Source: JAPLSN01 sp964482955
GTDB lineage: Bacteria; Spirochaetota; Spirochaetia; Treponematales; UBA12059
Reading direction: 5' to 3'
DNA length: 41,838 nucleotides
NCBI GenBank assembly: GCA_964482955.1
Contig: CAYZZW010000031.1
Location: 1 to 41,838, forward strand
Shown: piece by piece, positions 25,489-32,649 of the stretch
Layout of the letters: every line of letters starts with the position of its first letter
Numbering within the stretch: the first letter of the stretch is position 1
Notes under the pieces: model-generated
The model's database searches: none
What the model saw: the letters and a program-made list of their open reading frames with translations, nothing else
What the model was told of the DNA's origin: nothing
Translations under genes and position numbers: made by a program

Positions 25489-27405
25489 TCACTCCGCGAA
25501 AAGTTCCTCGATGTCGTCGCGGTAGAGCTCGTTCACCGCGTGGCGCCTGAGGTCCTGCTTGGCCGACAGCTCGCGGCCGACCTCGAAGGGCTTCGCGAGC
25601 AGCTTGAACTTGAAGATGCGCTCGAAGGGCTTGAAGCCGGTCTTCTGCGACACGCAGTCCTTGATCTCGCCGTCGAGGAGCTCCTGCACTTCCGGCTGCC
25701 TGAGCAAATCCTCGTAGTCCTCGCCGACCACGCCGTTCTCCTCGGCCCACGCGCTGAGGGCGTCCTGCTTCGGCACGACGAGCGCCGCGAGGTACTTCTG
25801 GTCCTGGCCGAGCACCATGCACTGCTGGATGTACTCGCTCTCGCAGAGCCGCTGCTCGATGGGCGTGGGCTCGATGTTCTCGCCGCCGCGGAGCACGATG
25901 GTGTCCTTGGCGCGCCCGGTGAGCTTGAGCTCCCCGCCGTGCGAGAGCATGCCGAGGTCGCCCGTGTCGAGCCAGCCGTCGGAGGACAGCACCTTGGCGG
26001 TCAGGTCGGGTTTCTTGTAGTAGCCCGCCATGACCTGCGGGCCGCGCGCCAGGATGTGGCCTTTGTGTCCCGGGGGCAGCGGCTTCCCGTGCTCGTCCAC
26101 GACGCGGAGCTCCATGCCCTTCGTGACGGGGCCGACGGTGCCGACCATCGGGTGTTTCGTCTTTCGGACGCCGAGGATGGGCGCCGTCTCGGTGAGGCCG
26201 TAGCCTTCGAGCACGAGCACGCCGATGGCGTCGAAGAAGCGGTCGACCGCCGGGGGCAGGGCGCCGCCGCCGGAGATGCCCGCGATGAACTTGCCGCCGA
26301 GCTTCGCCTTGATCTTGCGGAAGACGAGGAGCCAGCCGAGGCCGCGGAGCGGCAGGAAGATCAGGAAGGGGACGAAGGCGATGAGGATGTCGAGGATCCT
26401 CGGCCGCGCGACGAAGGCGGGGATGCGCCCGAGGAGCAGGTTGCGGAAGTACGCGTAGGTCTCGCCGACGCCGACGAAGAAGTCGAAGAGCATCTGCTTG
26501 ATCCCGCCGGACAGCTTGATGTTGCGGTAGACGCCGTCCTTCACGGCCTCCCAGATGCGCGGCACCGACGCGAGCCACTGCGGCTTGATCGTTGCCATGT
26601 CCGCGAGCATGACGGAGCCCACGGGCTTCGAGTAGGCGATGCTCGCCCCCACTTCCATGATGATGTAGAGCACGGAGCGCTCGTACGAATGCCAGATCGG
26701 GAGCACGGCCAGGAAGATGTGCCCCGGCTTCACGCCGAGGTAGTAGGGGAAGTACTCCGCCTGGTTGAGCATGGCGCGGTGCGTGAGCGGGACGCCCTTG
26801 GGATCGCCCGTGGTGCCCGACGTGTAGATGATCGTGGCCGGGTCTTCGGGTTTCACCTTGTCGACCGACTCGAGATATTCGCCCGGTTTGGACTCGTAGC
26901 GTTTCGCGCCGAGTTCGTTGACCTCGGCGAACGTGAGGACCGTGAGGCCGGCTATCTCCGCCGCGGTCCTGTCGGCCTGGCTCGGCGCGTCGAACAGGAT
27001 GACCGTCGCGAGTCCCTTGATCGAAGACCGGCGCTCGACGACCTTCCGGAGCTGCTTTTCGTTTTCGAGGATGGCGACCCGGCACTCGCTCCAGTCCAGG
27101 ATGTACGCGATCTCGAGGTCGGTCGCGTCGCAGCCGCGCGGCACGTCCGCGGCCCCGATACCGAGGACGGCGAAGTCCGACACGAGCCATTCCCGGCGAT
27201 TGTCCGCGATGAGGCCGACCTTGTCGCCTCTGTCGACCCCGAGTTCCTTGAGCCCCGCGGCGAACAGCTTGATGTGCTCGAGCGCTTCGGCGTAGGTGGT
27301 CGGTTGGAAAGTCCCCTTGTCGTCCTTGGAATACTGTACCACGACGTCGGGATACTTGGCGGCCGTCTGCGCGAACATGTGCGCGAGGTTCCTGGAATCG
27401 GGCAT
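25489..27405 (-). CDS. Long-chain fatty-acid-CoA ligase (AMP-forming)
   Basis: A 638-residue adenylate-forming enzyme that activates fatty acids to acyl-CoA with ATP. The nucleotide-binding motif YTSGTTGDPKG is at 194-204, GYGLTET at 401-407, and the hinge and C-terminal block with WLDTGDLGML and LTGRAKDTIVLRGGENIEP follow. A hydrophobic insertion (about 335-362) could associate with the membrane, as in other long-chain ligases (FadD/FAA type). AGGAGG-like sequence lies six to ten bases before the start. The promoter at 27518-27546 is overlapped by a palindrome, which suggests a dedicated repressor. No other fatty-acid gene is adjacent. Confidence 0.94.
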   Translation of the reverse strand: MPDSRNLAHMFAQTAAKYPDVVVQYSKDDKGTFQPTTYAEALEHIKLFAAGLKELGVDRGDKVGLIADNRREWLVSDFAVLGIGAADVPRGCDATDLEIAYILDWSECRVAILENEKQLRKVVERRSSIKGLATVILFDAPSQADRTAAEIAGLTVLTFAEVNELGAKRYESKPGEYLESVDKVKPEDPATIIYTSGTTGDPKGVPLTHRAMLNQAEYFPYYLGVKPGHIFLAVLPIWHSYERSVLYIIMEVGASIAYSKPVGSVMLADMATIKPQWLASVPRIWEAVKDGVYRNIKLSGGIKQMLFDFFVGVGETYAYFRNLLLGRIPAFVARPRILDILIAFVPFLIFLPLRGLGWLLVFRKIKAKLGGKFIAGISGGGALPPAVDRFFDAIGVLVLEGYGLTETAPILGVRKTKHPMVGTVGPVTKGMELRVVDEHGKPLPPGHKGHILARGPQVMAGYYKKPDLTAKVLSSDGWLDTGDLGMLSHGGELKLTGRAKDTIVLRGGENIEPTPIEQRLCESEYIQQCMVLGQDQKYLAALVVPKQDALSAWAEENGVVGEDYEDLLRQPEVQELLDGEIKDCVSQKTGFKPFERIFKFKLLAKPFEVGRELSAKQDLRRHAVNELYRDDIEELFAE

Positions 27406-27511
27406 GCGATCCTCCGTTCGGGGCCGGTCGTCATCATCGCCTCAAGGCGATTTTTCGCAACCTGACCGGATTATCGTGTGTCTAATGCGTTCTGTCGATG
27501 GCCGGGTCTGG

Positions 27512-27538
27512 TTTGACAAATTATCCCGGAGTGTCAAA
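27512..27538. promoter_or_regulatory. Palindrome overlapping the acyl-CoA ligase promoter (possible operator)
   Basis: TTTGACA (27512-27518) and TGTCAAA (27532-27538) are perfect 7-base inverted arms with a 13-base centre. A third TGTCAA lies at 27541-27546 and forms the -35 box. The arms cover the -10 box and spacer of the promoter, the usual place for a repressor site. Confidence 0.6.
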
Positions 27539-27546
27539 TCTGTCAA
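27518..27546 (-). promoter_or_regulatory. Sigma-70-like promoter of the acyl-CoA ligase gene
   Basis: On the minus strand a perfect TTGACA (27546-27541), a 17-base spacer, then TAATTT (27523-27518). It overlaps the last codons and stop of the upstream dus gene and leaves a leader of about 105 bases before the ligase start. Confidence 0.7.
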
Positions 27547-28538
27547 GCTTGAGCGGGCGGGGTTTCGATCCGGGCGGCGTCGGACGGGACTTCGGCGAAG
27601 TAGGAATCGAGGATGGCGCGGAATTCGTCGAGGGTGTCGGCGTGGCGGGTCTTCGTGCGGACGTGGTGTCCGAACGTAAAGTTGTCGGCATAATAAAAGA
27701 AGAATCTGCGTCCGCGCGAGCGGTGGAATTCCGGGGGAAGCAGCGCGGCGATCAAATCGAGCATGCGGAAGGCCACGTCGCGGAGGTCGACGCGGGGGGC
27801 GTAGGCCGGGTCGGCGATCCTCTGTTTGATGAGGTCGAAAATCCACGGTCGCCTGACCGCCTCCCGCCCGATCATGATGGGGCAGTTTCCGGCGTTTTCA
27901 TGGCGATACGCCCAGTCCTCCGGCGAGCGGATGTCGCCGTTCCCGACCACGGGCACTCCGAGGTCCTCGCCGAGCAGCTTGACGTAATCCCAGCGCCCGG
28001 AGCGGCGGAACTTTTCGCTCTTGAGCCGCGGATGGAGCGCGATCCAGTCCGCGCCCGCCTCCACGAGACGCCCGCAGAAGTCGAGCAGGAAGCCGTAGTC
28101 GTCCTCGTAGCCCGCGCGCGTCTTCACCGACAGCGTGCCCTCGGGCCGCGCGTCCCGCGCCGCCTTCACGAGGTCCGCCGCCCCCGCCGGATCCTTCATC
28201 CACCGCACCCCGCCGCCGGACTTCTCGATGTGCGGCGCCGAACACCCGAAGTTAAGGTCGATGCCGAGCGCGTCGATCGAGGCCGAGAGCTTCGCGGCCT
28301 TCGCCATCGACTCGCGCTCGGTCGCGTAGAACTGGAGCACCGTGCGATCGGGGCGGGGCAGTGTGTCGAGGAAGTACCGGTCCCACGCCGCCCCCGACAC
28401 GTACGCCGCCGCGCTCGACATCTCCGTGTAGTACACGTCGCAGTCCCCGAACGATTCGATCAGCTCGCGGAGCGGCCTATGCGTGAGCTCGACCATCGGC
28501 GCGAGGAGGAGGGCGTTCGGCGGAAAGGCGTACGGCAT
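27543..28538 (-). CDS. dus: tRNA-dihydrouridine synthase
   Basis: A 331-residue FMN enzyme that reduces uridines in tRNA to dihydrouridine. The N-terminal LLAPMVELTHRPLRELI (about 11-27) and the active-site NFGCSAP with Cys99 are present, followed by the KTRAGYEDDY stretch and the VVGNGDI phosphate-binding region (GIPV-NGDI type). The wording fits the Dus family but does not show which tRNA position is modified. The ATG at 28538 begins directly before the conserved region. No good ribosome-binding site is visible upstream. The gene lies at the border between the ordinary chromosome and the repeat-rich accessory region. Confidence 0.92.
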   Translation of the reverse strand: MPYAFPPNALLLAPMVELTHRPLRELIESFGDCDVYYTEMSSAAAYVSGAAWDRYFLDTLPRPDRTVLQFYATERESMAKAAKLSASIDALGIDLNFGCSAPHIEKSGGGVRWMKDPAGAADLVKAARDARPEGTLSVKTRAGYEDDYGFLLDFCGRLVEAGADWIALHPRLKSEKFRRSGRWDYVKLLGEDLGVPVVGNGDIRSPEDWAYRHENAGNCPIMIGREAVRRPWIFDLIKQRIADPAYAPRVDLRDVAFRMLDLIAALLPPEFHRSRGRRFFFYYADNFTFGHHVRTKTRHADTLDEFRAILDSYFAEVPSDAARIETPPAQA

Positions 28539-28573
28539 GGCCCGCAGTGTACCGGAAAGCGACCATGAATTGA

Positions 28574-28640
28574 AAGGCAACCACGGAGAAGAGGTACCAC
28601 GAAGGGCACGAAGATGACGAAGGACACGAAGGAAGAGAAG
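28574..28640 (-). repeat. CTTCGTG-type dispersed repeat, second copy
   Basis: On the minus strand this reads CTTCCTTCGTGTCCTTCGTC, then CTTCGTGCCCTTCGTGG, then CTCCGTGGTTGCCTTT. It resembles 862-971, and the last 16 bases are identical to 2284-2299. A run of nine G residues (28640-28648) and one copy of the 13-bp palindrome (28647-28659) follow directly. Confidence 0.65.
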
Positions 28641-28646
28641 GGGGGG

Positions 28647-28659
28647 GGTGCCAGGCACC
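28647..28659. repeat. REP-like 13-bp palindrome, isolated copy
   Basis: GGTGCCAGGCACC, the complement-orientation form (central A) of the palindrome that fills 30284-30712 (central T). It is the leftmost copy in the window and lies to the left of the AT-rich foreign gene. Confidence 0.8.
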
Positions 28660-29186
28660 AGAGGACGCACAGAGGTGTGTGGCCCCGTGTCAATGGGACG
28701 CGAAGAGACTCCGCGCCGATTTTCGGCCAGTTTAGACGTTATTTGGGAGCGGCATCAAGAAGAAATATTCCGCGAACAGGCTTCTCGCGCATAAATATGC
28801 GCAGGTTGGGCGATCTCGATACGGGAGGGGGAGTACCAACCGTTGGCGGTTACCGAAGTTCGTCTGCCGGCGCCACGACGCCGCTACTCCCCCACGCTCC
28901 AGCCTCCTCGTCGCCCGTCCGGGCGCCTGCAGGGGCTTCCGCTTCCCCATACTGCGGAGTCGGGCAACTGGGGCCTTCACGGCTGCGACTCGAAGAGGCC
29001 TGCTCGCATCGGAGGGACCATGGAGACACCGCGATTCACCCACTGAGGGCACGGAGGAAGATAATATATTATTTTTTATTACTTTGATAAACAGTGGGCC
29101 TTCTATCAATCCTTCAGTGCCTCCGTAAAACGCATGGATATATTCAGATGGCTTGGCCGGCTTCTCTCCCTGCCAAGCCATCTATC
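28660..29186. other. Gene-poor accessory spacer with small inverted repeats
   Basis: I see no convincing gene here. It holds the small stem GCGCATA/TATGCGC (28787-28793 with 28796-28802), the wide inverted repeat GGGGGAGTA/TACTCCCCC (28827-28835 with 28885-28893), and GCCCG/CGGGC (28913-28924). At 29040-29056 and 29115-29126 there are short CTCCGTGCC-type fragments resembling the other dispersed repeats. From about 29056 the sequence turns AT-rich, marking the left edge of the foreign gene. Confidence 0.55.
29146..29183 (-). terminator. Perfect 12-bp hairpin after the AT-rich gene
   Basis: AGATGGCTTGGC (29146-29157) pairs perfectly with GCCAAGCCATCT (29172-29183) across a 14-base loop. It begins three bases after the stop of the AT-rich gene read on the minus strand. 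No U-tract follows, so it may instead be an RNA-stabilising structure. Confidence 0.5.
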
Positions 29187-30179
29187 CTACCAGCACTTTT
29201 TTACGCGCCACAAGTAGACTTGTTCCTTATCGTAACTCATGAAGTAGATATCGCCACTTGGATGCAAAGCTGGGATGATCATCGAGGTATTTTCCGGTAC
29301 GCGCAGGGATTCTTGGCATATCCCGAATTTGTCGAAAATCATGACGATATTATAATCTTTAGACCAGTACCAATGGCCAGAAGCATCTCTACCAAGCAAG
29401 TTATTGTAAGCTCCAATGGAAAAATTAATTTTATGTTCAGCGTGTTTATAATACTCAACTCCGTTTTTAGTATAATAGTCCATCCAATACTCGTAGAAAG
29501 TATTAAAATCTCCAGTTATTAACTCACCATTAAAAAACAATCTATCCTTCTTATCCAAAGAAAACCCCTTTGGTATTTCCGGATTAGCATTTGCGAAAAG
29601 AGCCTTTGTTTTTTCTGAGTTGAGAAAATTCATTTGATTCCTTTTTGCATCGTTCGATGGCTGAAGTACGCTTACAATTTTACCGTTTTCCAAATATGAT
29701 AATAATATTTTTCCAATTTTTTTAGTAGAACCTGGATTTAGTTTCCCGCCCGGTCCGATCATTGGGTAATAATAAACATATAAAAAAGTATTTCTATTAG
29801 TATCATATTCCCCATAGCTCCATTCGCTTCGTCCTGTAATAACTCCTTCTTTTACTTCAAGCAATACTGCAATTGTCGCGAATTTCTTTTTTAACCCAAT
29901 TATTTCACTTTGAAAAATTAATGAATCATTAAATATTTCAATCCGTTCAACAGATGCCTCCACAACATAGAAATTGCCGAATTCATCAAATGCCATTGCG
30001 CAACTGGAATTTGCATTGGCAGTTTCAATGAAGAATTTTACCCCACCCGGCTCTGTTGAGTTTTTAAATGTTTTCACAAGCTCTGGCGTACAATCATTGT
30101 ACAGAATGTCTGAATAGTCCTGCGAATAACTGTCTGACGTAATTAGCAACAAGAATAGGAAACTAAAAAAACAACGCAT
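29187..30179 (-). CDS. AT-rich secreted protein of unknown function, probably acquired
   Basis: A 330-residue protein with a clear signal peptide (MRCFFSFLFLLLITSDSYSQ). The mature part has repeated beta-rich segments such as MAFDEFGNFYVVEASVERIEIF and HPSGDIYFMSYDKEQVYLWRV. These resemble blades of a beta-propeller (NHL-like), but I do not recognise a family. The gene is strongly AT-rich with Lys, Asn, Ile and Tyr codons, unlike anything else in the window, which indicates recent horizontal transfer. GGAGGA lies four bases before the chosen ATG. A second ATG four codons upstream (30191) overlaps that site. It is flanked by copies of the REP-like palindrome and ends in a perfect hairpin. Confidence 0.8.
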   Translation of the reverse strand: MRCFFSFLFLLLITSDSYSQDYSDILYNDCTPELVKTFKNSTEPGGVKFFIETANANSSCAMAFDEFGNFYVVEASVERIEIFNDSLIFQSEIIGLKKKFATIAVLLEVKEGVITGRSEWSYGEYDTNRNTFLYVYYYPMIGPGGKLNPGSTKKIGKILLSYLENGKIVSVLQPSNDAKRNQMNFLNSEKTKALFANANPEIPKGFSLDKKDRLFFNGELITGDFNTFYEYWMDYYTKNGVEYYKHAEHKINFSIGAYNNLLGRDASGHWYWSKDYNIVMIFDKFGICQESLRVPENTSMIIPALHPSGDIYFMSYDKEQVYLWRVKKCW

Positions 30180-30283
30180 GCATTCCTCCATACTTATCAC
30201 TTGAGACGTAATATCACCCAAAAGAAAAAAATATAACACTTGAGCGTGCGTTGATGCGATATATATGTAATGCCGCTCCCTGA

Positions 30284-30712
30284 GGTGCCTGGCACCGAAT
30301 TTTCGGATTCTGCCGGGTACTATATTGTCGCTCCCAAAGGTGCCTGGCACCGGATCCCCGCTTTTCCGTCATGTCAACGTGACACTATACCGCACACGAG
30401 GTGCCTGGCACCAGATTTCCGAGCGACGCCCATGGTGTCAGACACGCGCCACGGTTCGGGTGCCTGGCACCCGGAAGAGTGTCATGTTGACATGACAGTG
30501 GGGCGGGGGAAAGCGGGGAAATAGGTGCCTGGCACTGGGTTCGGGCAGATTAGGTGCTTGATACCCGGAAGAGTGCCAGGTTGACATGACAGTAGGCTGG
30601 CGGCGGGGTGCCGCTCCCAAAGGTGCCTGGCACCGGATTTAGCCTAGTTGCAGATACTATATCGCGCCTGGGGTACCTGGCACCAGGTTGTCCCCGGAAG
30701 TGTCTGGCGCCG
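30284..30712. repeat. Left cluster of REP-like palindromes
   Basis: Copies of GGTGCCTGGCACC or close variants start at 30284, 30339, 30400, 30459, 30524 (last base T), 30553 (degenerate GGTGCTTGATACC), 30622, 30672 (GGTACCTGGCACC) and 30700 (degenerate). All the good copies have T at the centre. CGCTCCC(A/T)(A/G)AGGTGCC precedes the copies at 30284, 30339 and 30622. A unit of about 93 bases containing CCGGAAGAGTG and TTGACATGACAGT is repeated (from about 30470 and 30563). The 8-bp stem TGTCATGT/ACATGACA lies at 30479-30496. Confidence 0.88.
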
Positions 30713-31223
30713 GATGATCCGGCGGCGGCAGAAGAAGCGGGCCGCGGGAGAGCCATGGCGGTTGCGTGGTGATGTCGCGCCGGGCGGTCAAGTGATGGTG
30801 GAAGCCGCTCCATTCGTAATCCGACGCACGGTCGATGAGGTAGGCCTTTACGGGGTTGCGTTGTATGTACTCGACGACGTCCATGTATTGTTCATAGTTC
30901 CAGAGAGGCCGCGAAAAATAGCGGTTGCCCCAGACGTGGCCGCTGGTACCGTAGACGCGGTTGTACGACACCGTGAATGTCCGCGGGATCCATTTGACGA
31001 GGTAGGGAAGGTCAGCGCCCTTTTCCGGCCATAGGAGCACGTGGACGTGGTTTTCCATGACGACGAAATCGTCCAACCGATACCGGTGCCGCAGGCGCGA
31101 ACGCGCGAGCGTTTCGAGCATCAGCTCTTTCGCGACCGGCGACCTGAGAAGCATCGCTTTCCCGTTCGTTCGCGAAACCACGTGGTACGGAACTCCGTCC
31201 GGCAGTAATCTGCGAGGTCTCAT
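30657..31223 (-). CDS. REP-associated tyrosine transposase (RAYT, Y1_Tnp family)
   Basis: A 188-residue HUH-type single-strand DNA nuclease related to IS200/IS605 transposases. The metal-binding HUH motif is MENHVHVLLWP with His59 and His61. The catalytic Tyr is Tyr119 in EYIQRNPVKA, the wording typical of RAYTs. The N-terminal LPDGVPYHVVSRTNGKAMLL and the later HVWGNRYFSRPL are also family-typical. I chose the ATG at 31223 because upstream codons are translated repeat sequence. The last 15 or so codons (DTSGDNLVPGTPGAI) are themselves encoded by REP-like repeat DNA, so the gene ends inside the left repeat cluster. The protein probably recognises the GGTGCC(T/A)GGCACC palindromes around it. 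Confidence 0.92.
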   Translation of the reverse strand: MRPRRLLPDGVPYHVVSRTNGKAMLLRSPVAKELMLETLARSRLRHRYRLDDFVVMENHVHVLLWPEKGADLPYLVKWIPRTFTVSYNRVYGTSGHVWGNRYFSRPLWNYEQYMDVVEYIQRNPVKAYLIDRASDYEWSGFHHHLTARRDITTQPPWLSRGPLLLPPPDHPAPDTSGDNLVPGTPGAI

Positions 31224-31279
31224 GCCCCATGGAACGGCGTCAAACCCTCGCCCCGCATGGTGCCAAGCCCGGAATTTGC

Positions 31280-31292
31280 GGTGCCAGGCACC
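31280..31292. repeat. REP-like palindrome upstream of the RAYT gene
   Basis: GGTGCCAGGCACC (central A), between the RAYT start and the stop of the next gene upstream. It could also place a hairpin in the RAYT leader. Confidence 0.8.
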
Positions 31293-31312
31293 GTAACTGA
31301 TACTACCGAGCT

Positions 31313-31783
31313 TCATTCGAGCTCGATGAAAAACAGCTCTGGATAGCCCGCGTCGATCAGGCGACCGCGCACGCGTCCGCTCACGACGACGCATGCGGGA
31401 TCAGTCTGCAACAGGAAAAGATCGGGGCCGTCCGCCTCGCTTCCGTCGCTTCGCCCGATGACGTTGATGAGACGGTAATCGTCGATCGTGACATCTCTTT
31501 CCGGATCGCGTATCAATACGGGGAATTCCTCGAAGGAATCCGCTCCGGCCTTCCTGAGATCGTCGCAGAAACGCGAACTGCCGATGAAGGCGGGCGACTC
31601 GAAGAACGGCGGCATTTTTCCGTTAAAGCCGTCCATCATGCACAAAAGCGGTCCATTGAAATCCGAAAGCGGTTCACCGCGCCGCAGGTCGTGGTAATCA
31701 TGGCTCTGCTGGTACAAGCCGAGATCGTTGTACGTCGAAAGTTCTTCCATCGCGACGCGGAAGGTAAGACGGAAATATGCCAT
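31313..31783 (-). CDS. Hypothetical protein, possibly Imm11/DUF1629-like
   Basis: A 156-residue cytoplasmic protein with no signal peptide or membrane segment. The C-terminal half (PVLIRDPERDVTIDDYRLINVIG, then DLFLLQTDPACVVVSGRVRGRLIDAGYPELFFIELE) recalls the DUF1629/Imm11 group of immunity proteins, where a line ending in an ...IVVSDRLKEAL...G..GVEF-like block is typical. This is a weak pattern match. No adjacent toxin gene is visible, so it would be an orphan. It lies inside the RAYT/REP region with a REP copy on each side, and its base composition looks lower in G+C than the core genes. Confidence 0.65.
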   Translation of the reverse strand: MAYFRLTFRVAMEELSTYNDLGLYQQSHDYHDLRRGEPLSDFNGPLLCMMDGFNGKMPPFFESPAFIGSSRFCDDLRKAGADSFEEFPVLIRDPERDVTIDDYRLINVIGRSDGSEADGPDLFLLQTDPACVVVSGRVRGRLIDAGYPELFFIELE

Positions 31784-31824
31784 TTCAGCCTACCTGCTCC
31801 TTTCGCGCATATGCCGCTCACGGA

Positions 31825-31921
31825 GGTGCCAGGCACCGTTGCTGGATACGGTGCCCGGTTTGCCGGTGCCAGGCACCGTTGCTGGTTGGATACGGTGCCC
31901 GGTTTACCGGTGCCAGGCACC
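31825..31921. repeat. Tandem repeat built on the REP-like palindrome
   Basis: Two full units of 40 and 44 bases (from 31825 and 31865) and a partial third (31909-31921) each start with GGTGCCAGGCACC. The full units continue with GTTGCTGG, GATACGGTGCCCGGTTT and (G/A)CC. The 44-base unit differs by an extra TTGG. Confidence 0.85.
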
Positions 31922-31944
31922 AGATATGGTGAGTGCCCTCTAGC

Positions 31945-32220
31945 CTGTCCATACCCGAAGCAAGCCTGCCGCGTCCATCTTCCCGCCCGCGCCGGCAAGC
32001 CTGCGCCCGCTCACGCGAACGATGCCCGCCCTGAAAGCCGTCGTACGGCGCGACTGTGGCCAGTCGGCGCCCGATGACGAACCGAATGAACCAGCCGGGT
32101 GCTCTCCTGTCCGGTCCATAGTCAACGCAAGCCCGCCACGTCCATCTTCCCGCTTGCTCCAGTAAGCCTGCACCTACTCACGCGAACGCGGGCCGCCACC
32201 GAATGCCGTCGTGCGGCTTT
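31945..32220 (+). repeat. Tandem copies of a GTCCATA...CCGTCG repeat
   Basis: About 110 bases starting near 31945 recur near 32112, an offset of 167. Shared pieces include GTCCATA, GCAAGCC, CGTCCATCTTCCCGC, AAGCCTGC, CTCACGCGAACG and GCCGTCGT. The segment CGCCCGATGACGAACCGAAT...GCCGGGTG between the copies recurs in altered form at 35102-35320. I see no gene in 31784-32417. Confidence 0.7.
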
Positions 32221-32262
32221 GCGGGGGCAAGGTGGCGGCAGCTTGTGGGAACGTATGCGCCG

Positions 32263-32342
32263 GGTCGGGTGGCGTAAATAAAGCATGGTGTCATGAGGTA
32301 ATCCGAATGACACCATGCTTTATTTAGCGACAGGACCCGACC
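32263..32342. repeat. Long hairpin with perfect 20-bp stem
   Basis: Bases 32275-32294 (TAAATAAAGCATGGTGTCAT) pair perfectly with 32307-32326 across a 12-base loop. After an internal loop the outer stem GGTCGGGT (32263-32270) pairs with ACCCGACC (32335-32342). It is locally AT-rich in a GC-rich setting. It could be a small non-autonomous mobile element or a bidirectional terminator. Confidence 0.75.
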
Positions 32343-32417
32343 TGTACGGTTCCAATAACGTGCCACACCCCTCCGAATCGCCTCTCATACGATTTTCGGG
32401 GATGAAAGCGGTTCGCG

Positions 32418-32606
32418 TCAGAACGTGACCGTGATGACCCGCTCGTAGGGAAAGAAGATGACGTGGCCCGCGAAGGATTCGTCATCCGAGTCCTTCAAAA
32501 ACACCCCGCTCTGCCCGAAGACGATCGTGCCTTCGGAGGAATACTCCGACCCGTTGTCCCAGACGTACTTGACCGTGCCCTTCTTGCCCGAGAAATCCTT
32601 TTCCAT
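32418..32606 (-). CDS. Small conserved-looking protein of 62 residues
   Basis: A short cytoplasmic protein (MEKDFSGKKGTVKYVWDNGS at the start, HVIFFPYERVITVTF at the end) with alternating beta-strand sequence and Gly/Asp turns that suggest a small barrel or SH3-like fold. I do not recognise the family. The ATG has GGAGG five bases upstream, codon use is like the core genes, and the reading frame is well composed for its size, so I regard it as real. It is downstream of the CsgG/FlgO-barrel gene on the same strand, separated by 43 bases, and may share its transcript. Confidence 0.7.
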   Translation of the reverse strand: MEKDFSGKKGTVKYVWDNGSEYSSEGTIVFGQSGVFLKDSDDESFAGHVIFFPYERVITVTF

Positions 32607-32649
32607 GCGCGCCTCCGTGGTAGGTGTTCGCGAACGGCCGTCTACGCGG

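Larger units (their letters stand above)
30284..31921. mobile_element. RAYT locus with flanking REP-like palindromes
   Basis: A RAYT gene (30657-31223) lies between clusters of the same 13-bp palindrome. Copies to its left (30284-30712) have central T and copies to its right (31280, 31825, 31865, 31909) have central A. RAYT proteins are HUH single-strand nucleases known to act on REP hairpins that share their locus, so gene and repeats probably form one system. Whether it is still active cannot be seen. Confidence 0.75.

Noticed and set aside
27436..27455. Plus-strand terminator ATCGCC/GGCGAT followed by TTTT
   Set aside because: The stem is only 6 bp and no plus-strand gene ends nearby. It lies in the leader of the acyl-CoA ligase gene.
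24904..27465. Open frame of 853 codons on the plus strand
   Set aside because: It overlaps the secreted-protein gene out of frame and runs antisense to the acyl-CoA ligase. Composition is typical of shadow frames in GC-rich DNA.
28640..28648. Run of nine G as a phase-variation tract
   Set aside because: It lies in repeat DNA with no open gene or promoter nearby that it could switch.
28660..29186. tRNA or other known RNA gene in the gene-poor gap
   Set aside because: I could not fold a cloverleaf or find a TTCAAATC-like T-arm; only small unrelated stems are present.
31825..31921. CRISPR-like repeats of about 40 bases
   Set aside because: There are only two full units, and the intervening sequence is repeated too rather than unique. 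They are REP-based tandem repeats and no cas gene is present.
31784..32417. Several short open frames of 60-130 codons
   Set aside because: They are translations of tandem repeats, have no ribosome-binding sites and overlap one another on both strands.
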